35,479 nucleotides of DNA from Leptospiraceae bacterium (GTDB lineage: Bacteria > Spirochaetota > Leptospiria > Turneriellales > Turneriellaceae): the NCBI GenBank assembly GCA_020440825.1, contig JAGRNJ010000007.1:1-35479 (forward strand). Reading direction: 5' to 3'. Positions 8,219 through 15,107 of this stretch are shown here, piece after piece. Numbering within the stretch: the stretch's first letter is position 1; each line of letters starts with the position of its first letter. The notes under the pieces are model-generated. The model was given only the letters and a program-made list of their open reading frames with translations, searched no databases and was not told the origin of the DNA. Both the position numbers and the translations under genes were made by a program.

Positions 8219-10241
8219 ACTGAAAGCCACCGTAAAATTTACCGGTATTTTTTCAAAGATTACTCAAAAAATCAATACCAGAAATATATTTTTGCGAATT
8301 TCGATTTGTCTTGTTTTGTTTATATCTCTAAGCACGGTCAACTGGTTTTTGACCGCGGCTCCAAATGCATCCCAATTAAAAGAGCGGGCAGATGCAGAAA
8401 TCATCGCACGCAATCTTACATCAGCGATAGAATATTATCGTCAAAGCCTGACTGTGAATCCGAATTTTGCCCCGGCGATGGTTGGCCTGGGTGTCATTCT
8501 ACGCAGAACCGGCTCACTGGCCGAGTCTGAAATCTGGCTTGAAAGGGCACTCAAACTGGATAATAATGCAAAAACAGCCTATGAACTTGCAAGAACGAGA
8601 ATTGAAAATGGGCGACTTGATTCAGCAAATAGCCTGGTACAAAAATACTTAAAACAAAAACCTTATGATCCTGATTTTAACGTACTGAATGCAGAAATAC
8701 TGATGAAGAAAAATCGGGTAGAGTTGGCTATCCGCAGACTCCAGAATATTGTGAGAGGCAACCCAGATTCCCTTAGAGCATGGCTTGCCTTAAGCCGATG
8801 TTACCGCATTAAAAATAATTCAGCAAGGGCTGCAGCCGCGTTACGTAAAGCAGTTTTAATTTCACCAGAAGATTCTGAAGTAATAAGAGAGAGCTCTTAT
8901 CTTATTCTTGAAAAGCAACTGCAAAACCTGAGTTCTGACCTGTATCTCAATCCTGTTAACCAGTCTGATTTTTCTGAAACCCTGCGCGAATTAAGTCAAT
9001 CGCGGGCTTTAGACCCTGAAAATGTCGATGCAAACCTGATGACTGCCAAAGTATACACTTTGACTGGTGAGTGTGAAGCAGCATTGCCCTTTATTGACAA
9101 TATTCTGCGAGTAAACCAAAACCATGAAGATGCACTCTATTATAAAGCATATTGCGAAGGCGATAATTCAGAGCAGATTTTTGAAAAATTACTGACCCTG
9201 AACTCTAATAATGAACTGCTACGATTTGCATACCAGAGAGAATTACTGCGAAAATATAACAGAAGGGAACATCCGGCAATTACCTCACAGGCCCGCCATC
9301 ATTTTCAACTGGCCGAGACCTTAATGAAGTCTAGTCTTATTGACCAGGCGATGGATGAAGTTTTCTGGTCAATTTATCTGTTCCCGGCTTTTGTCCCTCC
9401 GCATGAAACTCTACTTCGTCACTATAGAGCAAGCGGAGATATTGATTTAACTTTTGGCCATTTAAATTTTCTTTATCGTCAGACAAAAGAAAATAAATAC
9501 CGGGATATGCTTGAACAACTTGTCGAAGTAAGACGAAAGCGGCTCGCTTATAAATTTTCGATTCAGAATATTGATAAAGAGAGAAATCCGACTCCGTTTT
9601 TTATTTTTGACCTGAAACCCGCCAGCCTGCTTTCTGAATTGCCCGGCACAGGTAGAATACTGGCCGAGAGATTTACATATTCTCTTGAGAGAAAAGGTCG
9701 TTTGAATACTTTAGATGCAAAACAACGTGAGCAAATTCACCAAATCTATAAAGAGAAAGGGGCTGTCGATGAAGGTTCATTTTATGCGGCAGATGCACTT
9801 TCCAATTTAAGAAAAGTGCTGCCAGGCAGCAATGTCCCTCGCTATGTGGGAGAAGGTACATTTTCAAGAATATATGATGGGGTGCAGGTAAATTTCAGTA
9901 TCATCGATCTCAATACAGGAAATGTTCTGGCGCGCACAACAAAAAGTGCAAGCGGGAAAGGGTATCTTCGACAAATTGCTGTAACAATTTCAAGTTTCGT
10001 ATATGACAAAATACCCTGGCAAGGTTCAGTGATTCGAATTTCAGGTTCGAATCTTCTGATAAACTTGGGAAAAATCGATGGTATTTCACCTAAAGACAGA
10101 CTATTGATTATGAGAAATGGAAAGGTATTCGCCGAGTTAAAAATCTCACAGCTGGAACCGAGACTGCTACTTGCACAGACTGTAAACCCGGATGATATCT
10201 ATAAAATAAGACTGAATGACATAGCTGTAAAAAAGAAATGA
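8196..10241 (+). CDS. Exported TPR protein with CsgG/FlgT-like C-terminal region
   Basis: 681 residues. After a long basic N-terminus comes a hydrophobic stretch (about 31-53, FLRISICLVLFISLSTVNWF) ending in TAAPNA, which reads as a signal peptide or anchor. About residues 60-340 are successive TPR units (for example AIEYYRQSLTVNPNFAPAMV, and LRAWLALSRCYRIKNNSARA). From about residue 465 the protein resembles the nucleotide-independent alpha/beta fold of CsgG/LpoB/FlgT-type envelope proteins. It ends in a small beta domain with LLINLGKIDGISPKDRL, a pattern seen in FlgT C-terminal domains. The ATG lies inside the previous gene (23-base overlap), so the two are co-expressed. A part in an outer-membrane or periplasmic assembly is inference. 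The gene ends flush against a convergent gene. Confidence 0.82.
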   Translation: MLYRAKNKLKATVKFTGIFSKITQKINTRNIFLRISICLVLFISLSTVNWFLTAAPNASQLKERADAEIIARNLTSAIEYYRQSLTVNPNFAPAMVGLGVILRRTGSLAESEIWLERALKLDNNAKTAYELARTRIENGRLDSANSLVQKYLKQKPYDPDFNVLNAEILMKKNRVELAIRRLQNIVRGNPDSLRAWLALSRCYRIKNNSARAAAALRKAVLISPEDSEVIRESSYLILEKQLQNLSSDLYLNPVNQSDFSETLRELSQSRALDPENVDANLMTAKVYTLTGECEAALPFIDNILRVNQNHEDALYYKAYCEGDNSEQIFEKLLTLNSNNELLRFAYQRELLRKYNRREHPAITSQARHHFQLAETLMKSSLIDQAMDEVFWSIYLFPAFVPPHETLLRHYRASGDIDLTFGHLNFLYRQTKENKYRDMLEQLVEVRRKRLAYKFSIQNIDKERNPTPFFIFDLKPASLLSELPGTGRILAERFTYSLERKGRLNTLDAKQREQIHQIYKEKGAVDEGSFYAADALSNLRKVLPGSNVPRYVGEGTFSRIYDGVQVNFSIIDLNTGNVLARTTKSASGKGYLRQIAVTISSFVYDKIPWQGSVIRISGSNLLINLGKIDGISPKDRLLIMRNGKVFAELKISQLEPRLLLAQTVNPDDIYKIRLNDIAVKKK

Positions 10242-11015
10242 TCAGCTTCGAGCAAAGGTCTCATCATTGATTAATGATGGCAAAGGAGTTCCGTCGCCTC
10301 CCAGGTGCTTTACTTCTCGTCCATTGATACGAATTTTTAACGATTTAACCCCAGAAAACTGCGATGCGGTTTTCCATAACTGTTGCAGTTGAAAACGAAG
10401 ACTCTGAAAGCTGACCCCAACCCCAAATTGATCGTCGAGATCAAGCACCAGGGTTTCCCGAATTTTTTCCACATTTAATATCATTGGTTTTGCGGGAAAG
10501 GAATCAATAAAATCTTTCTGTTCTTCTGCCGAGGTAGGACCATTGATTACTTCCTGCAGAGCACTTCCCATCTGGTCTTCAGATGATACTCTGCGGGTTA
10601 ACCTCTTCAACACGGGATTTCCCTCACGATCTAGTGCATAAAGATAAATATAGACATTTTTTTGAAGCTGTTGCTGGGCTTCCATTGAGAATCCTGTTAT
10701 GGGGTCAGCACCCAAAATCGGCATATTATTTTCAGGTTGACTTTGCTCAAATCGTGAAGGTACGTTTCGAGTATCATTGACTTTTTTATTTTTGCTCGAT
10801 TTTGATTCAATATAATCGAGTAACCATGAAGACCAGCTGTTCTCGGTGTCTTTTGCTGATTCAATTTTCGGGCCACCGTTATTTTGTATACGCTTCATTT
10901 CTGGGGACAAAAGACGATCGATTGCAAAAAAACCCCAGCCAATCACTCCGATCGTGAATAAAATTGGTACCAGACTTCGATCATTAGCAGCAGATTTAAC
11001 AGGTTTTCTGGCCAT
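10242..11015 (-). CDS. Membrane-anchored GerMN-domain protein
   Basis: 257 residues. One transmembrane helix near the N-terminus (about 15-34, VPILFTIGVIGWGFFAID) is followed by a low-complexity polar linker (about 45-110). The C-terminal domain (about 115-250) matches the GerMN fold: VYIYLYALDREGNPV, ALQEVINGPTSAEE, then LVLDLDDQF and VKSLKIRINGREV. GerMN domains were named from spore germination proteins but are widespread in non-sporulating bacteria, often in cell-envelope lipoproteins such as LpqB, with no enzyme activity known. Here the domain should face the periplasm. It is downstream of rho and a small exported protein with a 51-base gap, probably in the same unit. AGGGA sits unusually close to the ATG. 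The stop codon abuts the stop of the convergent TPR gene with no base between them. Confidence 0.82.
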   Translation of the reverse strand: MARKPVKSAANDRSLVPILFTIGVIGWGFFAIDRLLSPEMKRIQNNGGPKIESAKDTENSWSSWLLDYIESKSSKNKKVNDTRNVPSRFEQSQPENNMPILGADPITGFSMEAQQQLQKNVYIYLYALDREGNPVLKRLTRRVSSEDQMGSALQEVINGPTSAEEQKDFIDSFPAKPMILNVEKIRETLVLDLDDQFGVGVSFQSLRFQLQQLWKTASQFSGVKSLKIRINGREVKHLGGDGTPLPSLINDETFARS

Positions 11016-11066
11016 TCCCTTAGAGTATCGGCAAAATCTGTTTATTAGTTTATGAAATCTGTATTT

Positions 11067-11579
11067 TCAGCGTACCGGCATTGCAAATTCAAATGGAAAT
11101 TCGCTGTCCTGAACCCGATTAATAAGATCTTCATGGGTTAATCGATAAATGGCCGTCGTGACCCCCTCGTTAACAGATTCTTTCACGATATGGCCGGGCA
11201 AAAACGGGTTAAACAGTTTCTTTAGTTCTTCGAGCTGGAAATCACTCCATTGAATTGAGTACTGATTATTTATAACGGGAGCTGAACCTTGTAGCCTTGC
11301 CTTTCGATCCATTTCATAGTGCACTTTATAACTTCCAAGCGCTTTGATGGTTTCATTTCTGCAGGTTTGAAGCAACTGTATGCGCCAGTCTGGGTCAGAG
11401 TCTTCAATGTATCGGGTCTTATGTCGGTAGGAACAGGATATTTGATAAACATCGGTAGATAGAAAGCCAAACTCTGTATAGTTCAAGTACACATCCCTTA
11501 AATATGTGTCATCTGCCGGACGGCACATGAACGTTGACAATATTAATGTAAGAAAGGCAAATTTATATTGCCGATGCAT
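11067..11579 (-). CDS. Small exported protein of unknown function
   Basis: 170 residues. The N-terminus (MHRQYKFAFLTLILSTFMC) is a signal peptide with Cys19 at the place expected for a lipoprotein. However, the residue before the cysteine is Met, which does not fit the usual Ala/Gly/Ser, so lipidation is uncertain. Two further cysteines (CSY near residue 49 and TCRN near 73) could form a disulfide. No family is recognised. It starts four bases after the rho stop codon and so is very likely read from the rho transcript. The codon pattern and clear signal sequence make it a convincing gene despite its small size. Confidence 0.75.
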   Translation of the reverse strand: MHRQYKFAFLTLILSTFMCRPADDTYLRDVYLNYTEFGFLSTDVYQISCSYRHKTRYIEDSDPDWRIQLLQTCRNETIKALGSYKVHYEMDRKARLQGSAPVINNQYSIQWSDFQLEELKKLFNPFLPGHIVKESVNEGVTTAIYRLTHEDLINRVQDSEFPFEFAMPVR

Positions 11580-11583
11580 GGCA

Positions 11584-12999
11584 TTACCCGGGATTCATAC
11601 TATCGAGAAAAGCTTTGTTGTTTTTTGTTCCGCGCATTTTATCAAGTAAAAGCTCCATGCATTCAACCGATGAAAGCGGAGATAGAACTTTTCTAAGAAT
11701 CCAGATTCGGTTCAGGTCATCTTTATCTATGAGCAGTTCTTCCCGACGGGTTCCTGATTTATTTATATCAATAGCAGGAAAAACCCTCTTCTCAACCAGT
11801 TTACGGTCTAAATGAATTTCCATATTGCCTGTACCTTTAAATTCTTCAAAGATAACTTCATCCATTTTACTGCCTGTATCAATAAGAGCGGTGGCGATAA
11901 TGGTTAAACTACCACCTTCTTCAATGTTTCGGGCTGCACCAAAGAATCTTTTGGGCTTATGCAAGGCATTGCTATCTACCCCGCCAGACAAGATCTTACC
12001 AGAAGATGGCACAACCTGGTTGTACGCTCTCGCTAATCGAGTAATGGAATCCAGTAATATAACTACATCTCTTTTCTGTTCAACAAGACGTTTGGCCTTT
12101 TCGATTACCATCTCTGCCACTTGTACGTGGCGGCTGGCCGGCTCATCAAATGTGGATGCTATTACCTCACCATTCACACTGCGCGCCATATCTGTAACCT
12201 CTTCGGGTCGTTCATCAATCAACAATACCATCAGAAAAACTTCAGGATGATTTGTGGTAATAGAATTTGCAATATCTTGCATCAGCATTGTCTTACCGGT
12301 TCTCGGCGGGGCTACTATGAGTGCCCTTTGTCCTTTACCTACGGGAACACTTAGATCTACAATTCTGGTGCTGAGTCGTTCGGGGGTTGTTTCGAGAACG
12401 AGTCGCTCATCGGGATACAACGGCGTTAGATTATCAAAATGGACTCGACGATGCGCATCATTTGCAGCGGCCCCATTGATCATCTCAATTTTCAAAATAG
12501 CGAAAAAACGTTCATTGTCTTTAGGCATTCTTATTTGGCCATAGACTGTATCACCTTTTCTTAAACCAAACATTCTTATCTGCGAAGGGCTAACGTAAAT
12601 GTCATCTGGGCCGGCCAGATAATTATAATTCGGCGATCGTAGAAAACCATAGCCATCTGGCAATACTTCGAGGGTTCCTTCTGCGTAGACCTGTCCTGTT
12701 GCACCAGATTGAGCTTGTAAGACCGAAAATATCAATGCTGGCTTTTTTAGATCAGCCGGATTCTCTACTCCAAGATTTTCAGCAAGCTCAATCAGTTCGG
12801 TCATACTTTTTGACTTTAACTGACTAATCTCCATTTTGCTGCCCGGTGCTAGTGCCTCTTCTTCCATTTTTGCCTGCGGGCCAGGTGAACGTGGTGCATT
12901 TTCGAGTTCGGGCCCACTATTGCCCGGATTTTTTAAAGTAACATTTTTTTTAGAACGGGTACCACGACCCTGTCTTGGTTTAGTGCTTTTTTCTTCCAT
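11584..12999 (-). CDS. rho: Transcription termination factor Rho
   Basis: 471 residues, against about 419 in E. coli. The first 50 or so residues are a polar Lys/Arg/Pro-rich extension. The Rho N-terminal helical domain follows (about 57-95, [20 protein letters not shown]), then the RNA-binding cold-shock domain (about 105-175, [20 protein letters not shown] with YVSPSQIR). The ATPase core has Walker A APPRTGKT with Lys236, Walker [11 protein letters not shown], the Q-loop region and [10 protein letters not shown], the secondary RNA-binding loop. Rho is a hexameric RNA helicase that ends untranslated transcripts. GAGA precedes the ATG. The leader (13000-13111) contains strong secondary structure described separately, and a small exported protein follows four bases after the stop. 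Confidence 0.98.
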   Translation of the reverse strand: MEEKSTKPRQGRGTRSKKNVTLKNPGNSGPELENAPRSPGPQAKMEEEALAPGSKMEISQLKSKSMTELIELAENLGVENPADLKKPALIFSVLQAQSGATGQVYAEGTLEVLPDGYGFLRSPNYNYLAGPDDIYVSPSQIRMFGLRKGDTVYGQIRMPKDNERFFAILKIEMINGAAANDAHRRVHFDNLTPLYPDERLVLETTPERLSTRIVDLSVPVGKGQRALIVAPPRTGKTMLMQDIANSITTNHPEVFLMVLLIDERPEEVTDMARSVNGEVIASTFDEPASRHVQVAEMVIEKAKRLVEQKRDVVILLDSITRLARAYNQVVPSSGKILSGGVDSNALHKPKRFFGAARNIEEGGSLTIIATALIDTGSKMDEVIFEEFKGTGNMEIHLDRKLVEKRVFPAIDINKSGTRREELLIDKDDLNRIWILRKVLSPLSSVECMELLLDKMRGTKNNKAFLDSMNPG

Positions 13000-13027
13000 G
13001 GTTTTCTCTTTAAGATTTTAGATATGA

Positions 13028-13041
13028 ACAGCGAATGCTGT
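13028..13041. promoter_or_regulatory. Small hairpin in the rho leader
   Basis: ACAGC (13028-13032) and GCTGT (13037-13041) form a 5-bp stem with a four-base loop, 28-41 bases upstream of the rho ATG. The same ACAGC/GCTGT pair occurs within the larger hairpin at 13072-13102. In a minus-strand transcript the two structures could therefore exchange arms. Whether this matters for regulation is inference. Confidence 0.35.
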
Positions 13042-13071
13042 ATAAGTCGATTGGTGGGAAATAAGGGATAG

Positions 13072-13110
13072 TATTCACAGCTTTCGATGAAAGCTGTGAA
13101 TATTTTTTTT
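13072..13110 (+). terminator. Perfect 14-bp hairpin plus T8, pointing against rho and the LysM gene
   Basis: Bases 13072-13085 pair perfectly with 13089-13102 around a three-base loop (GAT), followed by eight T at 13103-13110. On the plus strand this is a textbook intrinsic terminator, but both flanking genes (rho and the LysM lipoprotein) are on the minus strand. Read on the minus strand, it is a hairpin preceded by eight A, without a U-tract after it. It begins two bases beyond the LysM stop codon and 73 bases before the rho start. It could stop antisense RNA coming up through rho, end a small plus-strand RNA, protect the 3' end of the LysM mRNA, or be part of the rho leader. Confidence 0.75.
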
Positions 13111-13111
13111 G

Positions 13112-14614
13112 TTATCGAACGTTTTCAGTATCTTCGAATACTCCTTCGTCGTCAAGGGTTTCTATTGCTGATTTAGCTTTATCTTCAACTTCATCAAACA
13201 GCTTTTTGTTCTCGGCAGCTGTTTCTTCTTCAATTCGATTTATCATTTTTTCTTTCATGCTTTTCTCAGCGGGAGTTGTAGAGGTCTCTTCTTTTTCAAC
13301 CACCGGCTTTACGGTCGCATCGCTGTCTTTTGGCGGTATATCAAAGATTTGCCCTGGATAAATCAAGTCTGGATTTTTAATTTTGCTTTTGTTCGCCCGA
13401 TAGATTTTCGGCCATTTACGTGCATCTGCATAAATATAATCATACTGTGCAATTCTCCACAGGCAGTCTCTTCTTTGAGGTATCAGACGAACTTTGTAGG
13501 TTTTCCAGCCTTCTGCCACTGTCGAAGTTTCAGAAGGTTCTGTAGTCTTGCCACCGAGCTCCTCTTTAGCAGAAGAAATCATCATCTGGACCTCTGGGGT
13601 CTGATCTTGAATGATTCGGGCTAAACGAATTGCCTCTTCTGAATGGTTATATGATTCTTGATACTGTGAATTTTTTAATGCAAACTCTGAGCTCTTAACC
13701 GCGTCTTGTGCTGCTGTTAATGTTTCTTCTGCATTGTTTAAGGTTTCTTGTAAGTCTTGAGAATTCTCATAAGCCTTACGACCCTCTTCATCATTCAGGC
13801 TCTGCTTCAAAGCAGAGATGCGGAATTCAGCATCTTTCACTGCAGACTGTGCTTCCTGAAACTTGGAAATTGCCCAGGTTTTTTGGCTTGAGGCCAGCGC
13901 ATTCTGTGCAGAATTGGTCGCCTCACCAAGAGACATTTTCGCATCTTTCAATCGTTTTTCTTCCAGTGCTTTTTTAGCATCTGCAATTTTCATCTTTGCA
14001 TTGTTCAATTGCGCTGGCGAGGTAGAACCAGCATTATAACGCTCTGCCTCTGCAATCATATCATCTACTTTCGCGATATCGCGACGCATACCTTCGATTT
14101 GTGCCTCAGATATGTTGCGGGCCTTGATTGCCTCTTCTCTTGACATTTCGAAGCTCTGGTACGCTTCTACATAGCTGCCAGCAGTGTGCTTTTGCTCGCC
14201 ATTTGCATATTGGGTTTTAGCATTTTGAAATTCTGCTGTAGCAAATTCTTCAGCATTGGCTGCTTCAGCTTCTTTTATTGCTGCATCAGCTTCTGCCCGG
14301 GTATCCTGCGAAAGCAAAGGAGCAGATTCTGCGAAAGCTTCTTTCGCCAGTGCGATCGCTGCTTCGGCTTTTTCTTTCGCTACATCCATGTCGTCTTCGC
14401 TGACAGCATCATGCGCTTCAAATAATGAACGCTTTGCGTCTTCGTATTTCTGTGCAGAGTATTTTTCTGCTTTTACACTTTCTGCTCTTGAAATTTCATA
14501 TTTTGCCTGTGACATTTCATCAACAGGAATAGATGAACCGCAATAGGCGGCCAGGAAAGCAACACTGGTAAGCAACACTGCTTTCGATAAACTGGATATT
14601 GATATTGTCTTCAT
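13112..14614 (-). CDS. LysM-domain exported protein with long helical repeat region
   Basis: 500 residues. The signal peptide ends LAAYC (Cys25), which resembles a spirochaetal lipobox although Tyr before the Cys is unusual. Residues about 30-350 are Ala/Glu/Lys-rich helical repeats (segments like AEAAIALAKEAFAESAPLLS), similar to the DUF4398-type regions of spirochaete envelope proteins. About 370-425 is a LysM domain (YKVRLIPQRRDCLWRIAQYD, then IYPGQIFDIP), which binds peptidoglycan glycan strands. The C-terminal 70 residues are acidic and probably disordered. It likely sits in the periplasm, tethering or spacing envelope layers. GGAG at 14621-14624 is an excellent ribosome-binding site. 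The A-rich periodic composition is typical of structural proteins. It lies downstream of the STAS gene with a 57-base gap. Confidence 0.88.
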   Translation of the reverse strand: MKTISISSLSKAVLLTSVAFLAAYCGSSIPVDEMSQAKYEISRAESVKAEKYSAQKYEDAKRSLFEAHDAVSEDDMDVAKEKAEAAIALAKEAFAESAPLLSQDTRAEADAAIKEAEAANAEEFATAEFQNAKTQYANGEQKHTAGSYVEAYQSFEMSREEAIKARNISEAQIEGMRRDIAKVDDMIAEAERYNAGSTSPAQLNNAKMKIADAKKALEEKRLKDAKMSLGEATNSAQNALASSQKTWAISKFQEAQSAVKDAEFRISALKQSLNDEEGRKAYENSQDLQETLNNAEETLTAAQDAVKSSEFALKNSQYQESYNHSEEAIRLARIIQDQTPEVQMMISSAKEELGGKTTEPSETSTVAEGWKTYKVRLIPQRRDCLWRIAQYDYIYADARKWPKIYRANKSKIKNPDLIYPGQIFDIPPKDSDATVKPVVEKEETSTTPAEKSMKEKMINRIEEETAAENKKLFDEVEDKAKSAIETLDDEGVFEDTENVR

Positions 14615-14671
14615 TTTGTTCTCCGTTCGGATATTTGCGAATCTACGAATTCAGCGTAAGATAAGCTTTCT

Positions 14672-15007
14672 TTATTTAAATTTGGCAACTGCTTCATCTT
14701 CAGATTCATAAATCTCAAAGAAGGAAGTCAGTTTTGTCAGTTCAAACACCTTTTTTACAGATGCGTAAACATTGATGATTTTAAGGCCGCCCTGATATTT
14801 CTTCAGGTTCGACAAGCTGGAAATCAGTGCACCAATCCCGGAAGAGTCAATATACGAGACTTTCTCAAGATTGATTATGATGTTATATTTCTGCTGCTCA
14901 ATAAGCCTCTGAATAGTATCCTTAATCTCGGGGGCATTGTAAAGGTCAATTTCCCCTTGTATGTCTAAAATAATAATTGAATCCCGATCTCTCTGGCTGA
15001 TTTCCAT
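14672..15007 (-). CDS. STAS-domain anti-sigma factor antagonist
   Basis: 111 residues, the normal size for a single STAS domain of the SpoIIAA/RsbV type. The conserved loop VSYIDSSGIGAL places Ser55/Ser56 at the phosphorylation site used by partner-switching kinases. The N-terminal strand (IIILDIQGEIDLYNAPEI) also matches. In its unphosphorylated form such a protein binds an anti-sigma factor kinase and releases its sigma factor or other target. No RsbW-like kinase or PP2C phosphatase is present in the window, so its partner is encoded elsewhere. GGAGA lies at good spacing before the ATG, and a plausible promoter lies 55-82 bases upstream. The gene may be co-transcribed with the LysM gene. 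Confidence 0.93.
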   Translation of the reverse strand: MEISQRDRDSIIILDIQGEIDLYNAPEIKDTIQRLIEQQKYNIIINLEKVSYIDSSGIGALISSLSNLKKYQGGLKIINVYASVKKVFELTKLTSFFEIYESEDEAVAKFK

Positions 15008-15061
15008 TCAGATTCTCCGTTTGTTGTGAATTGTTTGGGCCTTAACCCGTATCAACTAAAC

Positions 15062-15089
15062 ATAGTAGATATCCGTTTTTTTGCGTCAA
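15062..15089 (-). promoter_or_regulatory. Putative sigma-70-type promoter for the STAS gene
   Basis: On the minus strand TTGACG (15089-15084) and TACTAT (15067-15062) are separated by 16 bases, about 55 bases before the STAS start codon. Five of six and four of six bases match consensus. This suggests that STAS and LysM are transcribed separately from the phosphodiesterase operon upstream. Confidence 0.45.
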
Positions 15090-15107
15090 CCAAAAAACTT
15101 ATTTTCT

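Noticed and set aside
11825-12250. 141-codon plus-strand open frame inside rho
   Set aside because: Antisense shadow of the conserved ATPase core; composition is low-complexity Ser/Thr and no start signal is seen.
14186-14546. Plus-strand open frames rich in Ser, Ala and Phe within the LysM gene
   Set aside because: They mirror the Ala/Glu/Lys-rich helical repeats on the opposite strand.
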